A DNA stretch of 64,000 nt from the NCBI RefSeq assembly GCF_900163795.1, contig NZ_FWFD01000015.1:62001-126000 (forward strand). The letters are read 5' to 3'. Of the stretch, positions 8,428 to 16,646 are shown in pieces. Each line of letters starts with the position of its first letter. Position 1 is the stretch's first letter. Made by a program: the position numbers and the translations under genes. This DNA comes from Vagococcus fluvialis bH819. GTDB taxonomy: Bacteria; Bacillota; Bacilli; Lactobacillales; Vagococcaceae. The notes below the pieces were generated by a model, which ran no database searches, had not been told where the DNA came from, and saw nothing but the letters and a program-made list of their open reading frames with translations.

Positions 8428-9423
8428 TTATTGAGGTGTCATTGCCCAAGTAACTGTATGTCCGTCAATATTTGTTGTCCATGTATCAAATGTAAAGTTT
8501 CCATTATTGAATGTATATGGAATATAGTAGTCTTTTAGATTGATAGTTTTAGAATTAATTGTATATGTTTCATCATAGTCTGGACGATATGTTCCTGCTA
8601 ATTCGATATGAACAGTTGTATCATTAGTAAAAGTAACAGGTTGAACTCCGTCGTGGATTAAATTTTGAGGAGCTTTACGATCATTCATGGCTTGTTCAGC
8701 ATCTATACCATCATAGAGAATTGGTTTAATGACGTATTTTTTTCCAATCAGTTGATTTTTAATTTTATTAAGATCATCATCTTCTTTAGTTTGTTTTTCT
8801 GATTGTTCTTCGTAATATTTTTCAGCAAGTGAAGTATCCATGTATTTATCAGACATTAGAATCCATTGACTAGATCCGGTAGCTTGTCCCATACGTGGTA
8901 AATATTCTAGCTGCCCTTTAGCATTCACTCGGAATGTTCCTGCTCCATCAAGTTGGTCAACACCTACGTGTATGTAGGCTAACTTATCTGTATCATCGAC
9001 ACGAACTTTTAATATGTATTTGGTTGGTGGTGGCGGAGTTAAATCTAAAACGGCCATGACCCAATTCTTTAGTTCATCCTCAGAAAGATTAGTTTCTTTA
9101 ACTAATTCTTTAGTTGATTCACTGGTCTGTGTTTGTTGAGTTGAACTTGAAGAGATATTAGTTTTTTTAGTAACAGGTGAGTCTTTAGATGATTTATTTC
9201 CTAAATAAAGAAGTGAAAGCAGAATAGCCAATAAAATAATGGTTAAAAATATCCATTTTGTGGCTTTTTTCTTTTTTTCTTCCCGTTCAAGCTCTACTAA
9301 CATTTTAGTTAGCTCCAATCTAACGTTAGGGTCAGTAGCATTGTTTATTTCAGTACGTAACAAATCTTTATTGTTTCTATCATTTTTTAAACTTCTTGTT
9401 AAATTCTTAGTGTCTTTACTCAA
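8428..9423 (-). CDS. Single-pass membrane protein of unknown function
   Basis: A 331-residue protein. It has a charged, probably cytoplasmic N-terminus (about residues 1-55), one membrane segment (about 56-75, WIFLTIILLAILLSLLYLG), a Ser/Thr/Gln-rich linker typical of wall-spanning regions, and then two extracellular portions rich in beta structure. A PPPP run lies near residue 131. There is no lipobox or LPXTG. The TTG start has GGAG eight bases upstream on the minus strand. A minus-strand TATAAT about 30 bases upstream may be its -10 box. I do not recognise the family; an exported sensor or stress protein is possible but unproven. Confidence 0.75.
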   Translation of the reverse strand: MSKDTKNLTRSLKNDRNNKDLLRTEINNATDPNVRLELTKMLVELEREEKKKKATKWIFLTIILLAILLSLLYLGNKSSKDSPVTKKTNISSSSTQQTQTSESTKELVKETNLSEDELKNWVMAVLDLTPPPPTKYILKVRVDDTDKLAYIHVGVDQLDGAGTFRVNAKGQLEYLPRMGQATGSSQWILMSDKYMDTSLAEKYYEEQSEKQTKEDDDLNKIKNQLIGKKYVIKPILYDGIDAEQAMNDRKAPQNLIHDGVQPVTFTNDTTVHIELAGTYRPDYDETYTINSKTINLKDYYIPYTFNNGNFTFDTWTTNIDGHTVTWAMTPQ

Positions 9424-9574
9424 TTTATCTGCTCCAATTTCCTTTTTTATTTATTATACCAAAATTTACTTTTAAAGTACGAAAATTAATTACATTATGT
9501 TCATACTATGAATAAAAAGGCAGTTAATACTTCGATTGGAGATAAGATGAAGTTTTTTTTGTAAAACAAAATAA

Positions 9575-9629
9575 TTTACAAATCAACTAATTCGTTATAT
9601 AGTTGATCAGTCAACTGTTGATTAATCAA
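9575..9629 (+). promoter_or_regulatory. Promoter and twin palindromic operator of the marR gene
   Basis: TTTACA (9575-9580), a 17-base spacer and TATAGT (9598-9603) form a sigma-A type promoter. Two palindromes, GTTGATCAGTCAAC (9602-9615) and TTGATTAATCAA (9618-9629), start at the -10 box and share the TTGAT half-site. The layout suggests repression by the MarR protein encoded immediately downstream. Confidence 0.7.
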
Positions 9630-9648
9630 ATGAAGGAAGGAGATTCTA

Positions 9649-10047
9649 ATGGATCTTAGACAGTTAAGTAAACTATTGTATCAACTAAAACTAGCTAATC
9701 AAGAAATGACGACTAAGTTTGAACAAGAAACAGGATTTAGTATTACTCGTTATGAATTAATGATGTTTTTAAAAGAAATTGAGGAGTGTTCACAAACGGT
9801 ACTCCAAAATGAATTAAAGATCGATAGTGCCGCAATCACGAGACATTTGAAAGTACTAGAAGAAAAACAGTATGTCACACGTGAAAGAAACAAACAAAAT
9901 AATCGTGAAATTCTTGTGAAAATCACAAATAAAGCATTAGAAGATTTAAAAGTATGTGAGCATTCTCATGGTAATGGAGTAGATGTTTCTTTAAGTGAAC
10001 AGGAAGCCGATTTATTATTAGCATTGTTAATGAAATTAGTTAAATGA
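9649..10047 (+). CDS. MarR family transcriptional regulator
   Basis: A 132-residue winged-helix regulator. The DNA-recognition region reads SQTVLQNELKIDSAAITRHLKVLEEKQYVTR (about residues 46-76), followed by a wing with NNREI. Such proteins dimerise through their terminal helices and usually repress adjacent genes until a small phenolic or oxidised ligand binds. The ATG is preceded by GAAGGAAGGAG. The nitroreductase gene starts 14 bases downstream and a DUF1304 membrane protein gene follows, so the trio is probably one operon controlled through the palindromes at 9602-9629. Confidence 0.9.
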   Translation: MDLRQLSKLLYQLKLANQEMTTKFEQETGFSITRYELMMFLKEIEECSQTVLQNELKIDSAAITRHLKVLEEKQYVTRERNKQNNREILVKITNKALEDLKVCEHSHGNGVDVSLSEQEADLLLALLMKLVK

Positions 10048-10061
10048 AAGAAGGAAAAAAT

Positions 10062-10700
10062 ATGTCAAAAAATAAAATCAATAATGATTTTTCAGATATT
10101 ATGTTTGGAAGAAAATCAGTTAGAGTATACGATGAAACTTACAAAATTTCTCAAGAAGAAATGCTTGAAATGATTCAAGAAGCAACCACAGCGCCATCAT
10201 CTGTAAACATGCAACCGTGGCGTTTTGTTGTTGTCGAAAGTTCAAAGCAAAAAGAAAAATTGAAAAAATTAATTCGTTTTAATACTGTTCAAAATGATAC
10301 TTCTTCTGCGATGGTTTTAGTATTCGGTGATATGTTGTGTTATGAATATGGTGAAGATATTTACAATCAAGCGGTGGAAGAAGGCAAGATACCGGCAGAA
10401 GTGAGAGATCAACAATTGGCAGCTATCATTCCTCATTACAAAAATTTTACTAAAGAACAGATGAATGATGTGGTTAAAATTGATTCAAGTTTAGCTGCGA
10501 TGCAGTTCATGTTGGTTGCTCGTGCTCATGGATATGAAGTGAATCCAATAGGTGGATTTGAAGCAGATCAATTGGCAGAAGCCTTTGATTTAGAGAAAGA
10601 ACGTTATATTCCAGTCATGATTCTTTCTATAGGAAAAGCCAAAGAAGCGGGTTATCCATCTGCTAGATTGTCTGCAGAGAAAATTACAGAGTTTAAGTAA
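10062..10700 (+). CDS. Nitroreductase family protein
   Basis: A 212-residue FMN-dependent, NAD(P)H-using oxidoreductase of the NfsB type. The N-terminal FGRKSVRVYDE and the ATTAPSSVNMQPWRFVVVES segment give the FMN phosphate-binding Arg and the Ser/Asn/Gln-Pro-Trp signature. A C-terminal IGKAKEAGYPSARL completes the fold. The start at ATG 10062 follows GAAAGAAGGA; the in-frame ATG at 10044 overlaps the marR stop and lacks a site. Likely substrates are quinones or nitroaromatics, and the adjacent MarR regulator suggests induction by such compounds. Confidence 0.88.
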   Translation: MSKNKINNDFSDIMFGRKSVRVYDETYKISQEEMLEMIQEATTAPSSVNMQPWRFVVVESSKQKEKLKKLIRFNTVQNDTSSAMVLVFGDMLCYEYGEDIYNQAVEEGKIPAEVRDQQLAAIIPHYKNFTKEQMNDVVKIDSSLAAMQFMLVARAHGYEVNPIGGFEADQLAEAFDLEKERYIPVMILSIGKAKEAGYPSARLSAEKITEFK

Positions 10701-10727
10701 AAATAGTCATAAATGATAGGAGAAAAA

Positions 10728-11087
10728 ATGACAATAATCACAACTGTCCTAATATGTTTAGTAGCATTAGAATTTTTTTATATTATGTATTTAGAGACAT
10801 TTGCCACAACATCAGATGCCACTAGCCGAGTGTTTAATTTAACTAAAGAAGAACTTAAAAGAGCAGATTTAAATACATTATTCAAAAATCAAGGGATTTA
10901 TAACGGCTTGATTGGTTTAGGATTACTATACAGTGTCTTTCTGTCTAGTGCTTCTCTTGAAATTAGTCGTTTGTTATTAGTTTATATTATCTTAGTGGCT
11001 TTGTATGGCGGTTTTACAAGTAACAAAAAAATTATCTTAACTCAAGGTGGGTTAGCTATTGTAGCTTTAATTTCGACATTTTTTTAA
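10728..11087 (+). CDS. DUF1304 family membrane protein
   Basis: A 119-residue protein with four hydrophobic segments (about residues 1-22, 47-68, 72-90 and 97-117) and the LEFFYIMYLETF and NQGIYNGLIGLGL signatures typical of DUF1304. The function of the family is unknown. The ATG at 10728 has AGGAG eight bases upstream; the ATG at 10713 is rejected because it precedes the ribosome site. It follows the nitroreductase gene by 27 bases and probably belongs to the MarR-controlled operon. Confidence 0.85.
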   Translation: MTIITTVLICLVALEFFYIMYLETFATTSDATSRVFNLTKEELKRADLNTLFKNQGIYNGLIGLGLLYSVFLSSASLEISRLLLVYIILVALYGGFTSNKKIILTQGGLAIVALISTFF

Positions 11088-11149
11088 AGAGCAGAACTTA
11101 AAAACTATTCAGAAGTCTGACAAAAAAATAGGACTCATGGTCCATTAAC

Positions 11150-11183
11150 TTTAGTTGTTGTAGATGGTAAACTAACAACTAAA
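11150..11183. promoter_or_regulatory. Inverted repeat upstream of the yxeA-like gene
   Basis: TTTAGTTGTT (11150-11159) and AACAACTAAA (11174-11183) are perfect 10-base arms ending directly at the ribosome site of the next gene. This could be a regulator operator or a 5' leader hairpin hiding the GGAAGG site. A small GGACtcatgGTCC hairpin lies just upstream (11131-11143). Confidence 0.45.
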
Positions 11184-11197
11184 GGAAGGTGAACAGG

Positions 11198-11569
11198 ATG
11201 AAAAAAGTACCGATGAAATTAATTATTATTATTTCTAGTATTTTAGTTTTAAGTGGTGTAGGCTATTATTTTTACAATGATTATGCAGGTGGAACAGATT
11301 ATTATGTTAAAGTAACTACTGATCCAATTAATAAAGAAAAAGCATTGGATGATAAAAATGTGGTACAGGGTGTTGTTTACACTTATGAAATGACTGGATA
11401 TGATAAAGAGGCTAATGAAAAACTAATTGAATTTACTGTTCACAAAGAGCGTCCACTAAAGAAAAATGCCTATATCAAAATTTTAATGAACCCTAAAAGA
11501 GGTCCGTTAAGCTGGGAAGAAGTCAAAGAATCAGAGTTACCTGATCCAGTGAAGAAAAAATTAAATTAG
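11198..11569 (+). CDS. YxeA family protein (DUF1093)
   Basis: A 123-residue exported protein. A single N-terminal membrane segment (about residues 6-25) is followed by an extracellular beta domain with DYYVKVTTDP and YTYEMTGYDKEANEK, characteristic of YxeA proteins. Relatives are small cell-envelope proteins often induced by cell-wall antibiotics or two-component systems; their molecular role is not settled. ATG 11198 is used because AAAGGAAGG lies nine bases upstream, not the GTG at 11189. A terminator follows, so it is a single-gene unit. Confidence 0.85.
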   Translation: MKKVPMKLIIIISSILVLSGVGYYFYNDYAGGTDYYVKVTTDPINKEKALDDKNVVQGVVYTYEMTGYDKEANEKLIEFTVHKERPLKKNAYIKILMNPKRGPLSWEEVKESELPDPVKKKLN

Positions 11570-11581
11570 AAAAGTAAAAGG

Positions 11582-11615
11582 TTTAAGGAACAGAAATGTC
11601 CTTAAATCTTTTTTT
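11582..11615 (+). terminator. Terminator after the yxeA-like gene
   Basis: TTTAAGGA (11582-11589) pairs with TCCTTAAA (11599-11606), followed by CTTTTTTT. Confidence 0.85.
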
Positions 11616-11723
11616 ATCACCATATTACAGTTTTCTTTTAGATCAAGTGGATTATGAATAAGAAAAAGAACTATGGTAAAATAATTATAAATACAAAGTG
11701 TGATAAGTGAGGAGCGTATTTGT

Positions 11724-12053
11724 ATGGTTTTGCTATTGATGTCGTTATTTCTTTATTTGTTTTCTCCACCACTTTATGAGTATCCTCAGAAAATTAACCG
11801 TTTTGAAGGATACCGAAGCAAGAAAGCGATGAAAAATCAAGAGAATTGGGAAAAAGCTCAAAAATTAATGATAACTGCCTATAAAAAAGCAAGAAAGGCG
11901 TTACTCGTTCTTGGAATTCTATTGATAATTACTGAATATCTGCTTTTTTTCGTATTTCATATTGATGTGCTATTTCTTTTAATAATGTTAGAAGGATTTA
12001 TAGTGATTGGCACGTGTTTGTACGTTCATTTATATGTAGAAAAAAGAATTTGA
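11724..12053 (+). CDS. SdpI-like membrane protein
   Basis: A 109-residue protein with a hydrophobic N-terminus and two further membrane segments (about residues 54-75 and 79-98). Between them lies NRFEGYRSKKAMKNQENWEKA, which resembles the conserved N..yGyRT..sM.n.e.W motif of the SdpI family; in Bacillus, SdpI gives immunity to the SdpC toxin. No toxin gene is visible here, so an immunity role is not implied. ATG 11724 has GAGGAG about nine bases upstream. It is followed after 13 bases by a lipoprotein gene, suggesting co-transcription. Confidence 0.7.
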   Translation: MVLLLMSLFLYLFSPPLYEYPQKINRFEGYRSKKAMKNQENWEKAQKLMITAYKKARKALLVLGILLIITEYLLFFVFHIDVLFLLIMLEGFIVIGTCLYVHLYVEKRI

Positions 12054-12066
12054 GAGGTTAACGACG

Positions 12067-12780
12067 ATGAAAAAAATAAGTTATATCTTATTCATTTTTT
12101 GTTTTTCACTAGTTGTTGTAGCATGTCAAAATGAGAATAATTCAGAGCCATCAAAAGATTCTGAAAAAATTGATAAGAAATCCCTGGATAGTATACTAGG
12201 AGCCTGGATGAGTGAGGACCGAATTATTTATACAGTTGATCAAGCAGATGAAAAACTACTTATTAATCATGAATTATACGAAATTATTAAGGCTAATGAC
12301 AAGGTTATATCCATTCAAAAAATAGAAGAACCAATTATTTACTATACATTTAAGTTTGAAGAAGAAAAGGTCATGTTATTAGAGACGCATCAAGTAAAAA
12401 AAGGATATAGTGGTGGTGAAATGGCACCTCAAAAAGTCAAAAAAATTACTACTAAAAAAATTGACTATTTCGAAGACGTTTTCCAAGAAGAGATGAAAAC
12501 GATGGTTAGTTTGTATGAACAGAGCGAACCGTTTTGTTTCCAAATAACGGAATATACCACAAAAGATAAGCCAGTCACCACTGAAATTAGCTTTAATCAA
12601 CTAGAGGTGTCAGTATTAAAAGAATCAATAGTTGATAAAATCAGTTCTCAGAAAATGCTTAAAAGTCAGTATAAAAAAATGAGCATTGATGGCAAAGGGG
12701 TTATTATTTCAGAACCAATAGATGATGAATCAAAAAAACAAGGTGAGCTAAAAATCGTTTTCCCCCTAGTCATTAAATAA
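12067..12780 (+). CDS. Predicted lipoprotein of unknown function
   Basis: A 237-residue protein with a lipoprotein signal peptide (MKKISYILFIFCFSLVVVAC, cleavage before the Cys at about residue 20) and then a charged, Lys/Glu-rich extracellular domain. GAGG lies upstream of the ATG. It is probably anchored to the outer face of the membrane and transcribed with the SdpI-like gene. No family was recognised and no enzymatic motif is visible. Confidence 0.8.
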   Translation: MKKISYILFIFCFSLVVVACQNENNSEPSKDSEKIDKKSLDSILGAWMSEDRIIYTVDQADEKLLINHELYEIIKANDKVISIQKIEEPIIYYTFKFEEEKVMLLETHQVKKGYSGGEMAPQKVKKITTKKIDYFEDVFQEEMKTMVSLYEQSEPFCFQITEYTTKDKPVTTEISFNQLEVSVLKESIVDKISSQKMLKSQYKKMSIDGKGVIISEPIDDESKKQGELKIVFPLVIK

Positions 12781-12853
12781 TCTTTTATCTGATTTTAAGC
12801 TAAAGGTGATCATTTTTAGGTATAATGGCAGTAAGAGAAGAGGGGGATTTGTT

Positions 12854-13423
12854 GTGAAAGAAGCGAATATCTATGAACGACTCAGAAATAATCCGATTAT
12901 TGCTGCGATTAAAGAAGAATCCGATTTGGATGAATTACTAAAATCAGAGGTGGAAGTGATTTTTGTTTTACAATCTTCTTTACTTACGATTAAAGAAATC
13001 TCACAAAAAATTGAAGCAAGTGGTAAAATTGGCTTTGTTCATTTAGGTTTAGTTAAGGGTTTGTCTGATGATGAGATTGGTTTAAAATACTTGAAGGAAA
13101 ATACGGCTTTTTCTGGAATTATTGCGACAAAATGGCCTCAACTAGTCAGAGCACAAACATTAGGTTTTCTAACAGTCTACCGTATTTTTATGGTAGATTC
13201 CTTAGCATTTAATTCACTAAAGAAGTGTCAAAATAGTAAATTTCCTGATTTTATTGAAATAATGCCAAATCCTAATGGAAAAATTATTCAAGCTGTCAAA
13301 GAACAAATTAAGCGTCCTTTAATTGTCAGTGGTTTGATTACTGATAAGGACGATGTAATTAGTGCTTTAAAAAATGGCGCTTCAGCTATTTCCTCCACAA
13401 ATAAAAATGTTTGGGAATTATAA
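12854..13423 (+). CDS. glpP: Glycerol-3-phosphate responsive antiterminator GlpP
   Basis: A 189-residue TIM-barrel-like RNA-binding regulator. Family hallmarks are the N-terminal NPIIAAIK, GKIGFVHLGLVKGLS, the IIATKWPQLVRAQ segment, and the C-terminal RPLIVSGLITDKDDVISALKNGA with SST. In Bacillus, GlpP bound to glycerol-3-phosphate acts on the leader of glp mRNA to prevent early termination. A GTG start with GAGGGGG eight bases upstream is chosen over upstream in-frame codons. A TATAAT at 12821-12826 serves as -10. The next operon carries a promoter, cre site and a strong leader terminator, the expected GlpP target. Confidence 0.93.
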   Translation: MKEANIYERLRNNPIIAAIKEESDLDELLKSEVEVIFVLQSSLLTIKEISQKIEASGKIGFVHLGLVKGLSDDEIGLKYLKENTAFSGIIATKWPQLVRAQTLGFLTVYRIFMVDSLAFNSLKKCQNSKFPDFIEIMPNPNGKIIQAVKEQIKRPLIVSGLITDKDDVISALKNGASAISSTNKNVWEL

Positions 13424-13461
13424 AGAAAACGATTGCAAAACTTTGTGAATAAGTCTATACT
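13424..13461 (+). promoter_or_regulatory. Promoter of the glp-fld-nifJ operon with CcpA cre site
   Basis: TTGCAA (13433-13438), a 17-base spacer and TATACT (13456-13461) form a strong promoter. AGAAAACGATTGCA (13424-13437) matches the CcpA cre consensus TGNAANCGNTNNCA except at the first base and covers the -35 box. This predicts carbon-catabolite repression on top of GlpP control. Confidence 0.75.
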
Positions 13462-13489
13462 TAAGTCAATAAAATAAACAGCTAGAGAA

Positions 13490-13545
13490 AAGAGCGCACT
13501 GAACCAACCATCACTAACGTGAGGTTGGTTCAGTGCGCTCTTTTA
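13490..13545 (+). terminator. Leader terminator, predicted GlpP antitermination target
   Basis: A 20-bp perfect stem: AAGAGCGCACTGAACCAACC (13490-13509) and its exact complement (13523-13542), followed by TTTT. It lies between the promoter and the first structural gene, so it must be bypassed for expression. With glpP immediately upstream it is the natural target of that antiterminator. Confidence 0.85.
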
Positions 13546-13566
13546 CTTACCATTGGAGGGGAAAAA

Positions 13567-15012
13567 ATGTACGATGTTATTATTATTGGAGCCGGCATTA
13601 GTGGTTCTTCCTTAGTGTATGAATTAAGTAAATATGATTTAAAAGTATGTGTGTTAGAAGCAGAAAATGATGTGGCGGTCAAGACAACAAAAGCCAATAG
13701 TGCTATTTTGCATGCAGGGTATGACCCAAAACCAGGCTCTTTAAATGCAAAACTTAATGTAGAAGGATCTGCATTAGCTAAAGAAATCTGTCGGAAATTA
13801 GATATTCCAAGAAAAGAATTAGGTTCCTTAGTTGTGGCCTTTTCAGAAGAGGATTTAGAAACGGTGAAAGAGTTACATCAACAAGGTGTTAAAAATGGTG
13901 TGCCAAATGTTCAGATCTTGTCAAAAGAAGAAACATTAGCCAAAGAACCCAATCTTAATCAAGAGATATACGGGGCTTTATATGCGCCAAGTGCTGCAGT
14001 GGTAAATCCATGGGAATATGCAATTGCTATGACAGAAGTAGCAATAATCAATGGGACAACATTTAAATTCAACCAAAAAGTGGAACAGATTGATTTTTTA
14101 GAAGATCATTATGAAATAATAACTAAAACAGAGACATTTGCAAGTAAATATGTCATCAATGCAGCAGGCGTTAATGCTGGTGAAATCCATGAACTTGTAG
14201 CTGAACCAACTTTTAAAACGATACCATGTCGTGGCGAATATTATTTACTCGATCTAGAAGAAACGGACACAGTTAATCATATTGTATTCCAATGCCCAAC
14301 CAAAGTTGGAAAAGGAATTTTAGTGGCACCAACCACTCATGGTAATATTATTGTGGGACCAAATGCAGAAAATATTCCTGATGAATGGGTAAACACAGGG
14401 CAAGATGTTTCTAATACAGCATTAGGACTTAAAGAGGTGGCGATGGGTGCTAGAAAAAGTATTCCCACTATTAATCTAGCTAACTCTATTCGTAATTTTT
14501 CAGGCGTACGTGCGAATACAGACCGTTCTGATTTTATTATCGAAAAAGCAGCGCCTCAGTTTTATGATATGGCAGGAATTAAATCACCTGGCTTAACAGC
14601 AGCTCCGGCTAATTCACTTTATTTAATTAAGATGATGGCAAGTGATGGTTTAGAGTTAATTAAAAAAGAAAAGTATGTGGATGAACGTAAAAGAATTCAT
14701 TTTAATGAAGCAAACATTGAAGAAAAACAACAATTAATTAAAGAAAATCCTGATTATGGACGTATTATCTGTCGTTGTGAAAATGTGACGGAAGCAGATA
14801 TTAGAGAATCACTTCACCAAACGCTGCCAGCTCAATCAGTTGAAGGGGTAAAACGTCGGACGATTGCTGGAATGGGAAGATGCCAAGGTGGTTTTTGTGG
14901 TCCTCGAGTGGTAGAGATTATTGCTGAAGAGTTAAATATATCACCATTAGAAGTTGATTTGGATCGTTTTGATAGTCATATTTTAATTAGTCAATCCAAG
15001 GAGGTCTTGTAA
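13567..15012 (+). CDS. glpA: FAD-dependent glycerol-3-phosphate dehydrogenase, GlpA type
   Basis: Predicted FAD-dependent oxidation of glycerol-3-phosphate to dihydroxyacetone phosphate. The 481-residue protein starts with a dinucleotide-binding motif (VIIIGAGISGSS), continues as a DAO-type oxidoreductase (NSAILHAGYDPKPGS), and ends with a BFD-like [2Fe-2S] domain: CRC near residues 400-402 and CQGGFC about 37 residues later. This is the anaerobic GlpA architecture rather than the GlpO/GlpD one. ATG 13567 follows TTGGAGGGG; the earlier in-frame ATG lies inside the terminator. It is first in an operon behind the GlpP-type leader. Electrons probably pass to the next gene's flavoprotein. Substrate assignment rests on context and architecture. 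Confidence 0.82.
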   Translation: MYDVIIIGAGISGSSLVYELSKYDLKVCVLEAENDVAVKTTKANSAILHAGYDPKPGSLNAKLNVEGSALAKEICRKLDIPRKELGSLVVAFSEEDLETVKELHQQGVKNGVPNVQILSKEETLAKEPNLNQEIYGALYAPSAAVVNPWEYAIAMTEVAIINGTTFKFNQKVEQIDFLEDHYEIITKTETFASKYVINAAGVNAGEIHELVAEPTFKTIPCRGEYYLLDLEETDTVNHIVFQCPTKVGKGILVAPTTHGNIIVGPNAENIPDEWVNTGQDVSNTALGLKEVAMGARKSIPTINLANSIRNFSGVRANTDRSDFIIEKAAPQFYDMAGIKSPGLTAAPANSLYLIKMMASDGLELIKKEKYVDERKRIHFNEANIEEKQQLIKENPDYGRIICRCENVTEADIRESLHQTLPAQSVEGVKRRTIAGMGRCQGGFCGPRVVEIIAEELNISPLEVDLDRFDSHILISQSKEVL

Positions 15013-16269
15013 ATGTACGATTTAATAGTTGTTGGTGGTGGACCTGCTGGACTGGCTGCTGCGGTTAGTGCGTATGAAAAAGGATTAGAAAAAATATTAA
15101 TCATTGAACGTGATGTTGAATTGGGTGGTATTTTAAATCAGTGTATTCATAACGGATTCGGTCTTCATTATTTTAAAGAAGAGTTAACTGGTCCAGAATA
15201 TGCCGGTAAATTTATTGAAAAATTGAAAGAAACAACTGTCGAAGTTATGTTGGATACGATTGTTCTTGAAGTTACAGAAGAAAGACAAGTTCACATCATG
15301 AATAAAACACGAGGATATCAAATTCTTTCTGCCAAATCAATTGTGCTTGCCATGGGTTGCCGTGAGCGAACAAGAGGTGCGATTCAACTCCCAGGTGCCC
15401 GTCCTGCTGGAATTATGACAGCAGGAGCAGCACAACGTTATGTGAATATGGAAGGTTATATGGTTGGTAAAAAAGTAGTTATTCTTGGTTCAGGTGACAT
15501 TGGTTTAATCATGGCTCGACGAATGACTCTGGAAGGTGCTGAAGTTCTAGCGTGTATTGAAGTGATGCCATATTCGGGAGGGTTGAATCGTAATATTGTT
15601 CAGTGTTTACATGATTTTGATATTCCCCTTTATTTATCACATAGCGTGATTGATATTAAAGGAAATGAGCGTTTAGAATCAATCACGATGGCAGAAATTG
15701 ATCATGATCGGAATGTTATTCCAGGAACAGAACAAGAAATTGAATGTGATACGTTATTATTATCAGTTGGTTTAATCCCTGAAAATGAATTATCTCGAAA
15801 AGTTGGTATTGAGATGGATAAAAAAACAAAGGGAGCTTTAGTTTTTGAAAATCGTGAAACGTCCATTCCCGGAATTTTTGCTTGTGGGAATGTTCTTCAT
15901 GTCCATGATTTAGTGGATCATGTAAGTGCTGAAAGTATGCTGGCAGGTGCTTCTGCGGCTGAATACGTTCAAAATTTAGCAAGTGATACTCATGATGAGG
16001 AAATGACCATTGTAAATGGCGAGGGCGTTTCTTACTGTTTACCTCAAAAAATAAGGAAAAACCAAGTAGATAAAAAAGTGGAGATTTATTTTAGAGTTAA
16101 TCGAGTGATTGAACAATGTGAAGTCGTTGTTTCAAATCATGGTGAAGTTGTAACGACCTTTAAGAAAAAAGATTTAGCTCCTGGTGAGATGGAAACACTA
16201 AATTTAAGAAAGAAATTTTTTGATGCTGAAAGTATGACTGACTTAGAAATTTCGATAAGGGAGATGTAG
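15013..16269 (+). CDS. NAD(P)/FAD-dependent oxidoreductase, GlpB-like partner
   Basis: A 418-residue pyridine-nucleotide-disulfide-type flavoprotein. The FAD motif is VVGGGPAGLAAA at the N-terminus and the NAD(P) motif GSGDIGLIMARR lies near residue 155. A CRERTRGAI segment and the FACGNVLHVHD motif near the C-terminus complete the fold. The ATG directly abuts the stop of the glpA-like gene, with AAGGAGG inside that gene, so translation is coupled. Together with the GlpA-like and DUF1667 proteins it forms the three-protein set common in anaerobic Firmicutes, probably linking glycerol-3-phosphate oxidation to a soluble carrier. The electron partner is inferred. Confidence 0.85.
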   Translation: MYDLIVVGGGPAGLAAAVSAYEKGLEKILIIERDVELGGILNQCIHNGFGLHYFKEELTGPEYAGKFIEKLKETTVEVMLDTIVLEVTEERQVHIMNKTRGYQILSAKSIVLAMGCRERTRGAIQLPGARPAGIMTAGAAQRYVNMEGYMVGKKVVILGSGDIGLIMARRMTLEGAEVLACIEVMPYSGGLNRNIVQCLHDFDIPLYLSHSVIDIKGNERLESITMAEIDHDRNVIPGTEQEIECDTLLLSVGLIPENELSRKVGIEMDKKTKGALVFENRETSIPGIFACGNVLHVHDLVDHVSAESMLAGASAAEYVQNLASDTHDEEMTIVNGEGVSYCLPQKIRKNQVDKKVEIYFRVNRVIEQCEVVVSNHGEVVTTFKKKDLAPGEMETLNLRKKFFDAESMTDLEISIREM

Positions 16270-16272
16270 AGG

Positions 16273-16629
16273 ATGGCAGAATTAATTTGTATCGTTTGTC
16301 CCAAAGGTTGTCACTTGCATGTAGATGAAGAAAATGGCAATAAAGTAACAGGCAATGCTTGTCGAAAAGGGGCTATCTATGGTCAGCAAGAACTAACCAA
16401 TCCTGTTCGAACGATTACATCGACATGTAAAATTGGTGAAGCAGTATTACCACGAGTTCCAGTAAAAACTGTAGAGGCGATTCCAAAGGGAAAAATGACA
16501 GATATTATGACAGAAATTAATAAAATTGAACTACATGCTCCTGTTTTTGTAGGAGATATTATCATCGAAAATGTTTCGGATACAGGTATTAACGTTGTCG
16601 CATGTAAAACAATGGAAAAAGTAAATTAA
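16273..16629 (+). CDS. DUF1667 cysteine-rich protein
   Basis: A 118-residue protein whose N-terminus carries CIVCPKGC and a fourth nearby Cys (GNACRKG), a probable iron-sulfur or metal site. The C-terminal part has IIIENVSDTGINVVACK. This small protein regularly accompanies GlpA-like and GlpB-like flavoproteins and may act as an electron-transfer subunit in place of GlpC. GAGATGTAGAGG upstream gives the ribosome site, three bases after the previous stop. Role inferred from context. Confidence 0.85.
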   Translation: MAELICIVCPKGCHLHVDEENGNKVTGNACRKGAIYGQQELTNPVRTITSTCKIGEAVLPRVPVKTVEAIPKGKMTDIMTEINKIELHAPVFVGDIIIENVSDTGINVVACKTMEKVN

Positions 16630-16646
16630 TTATTGGAGGAAAAAAC

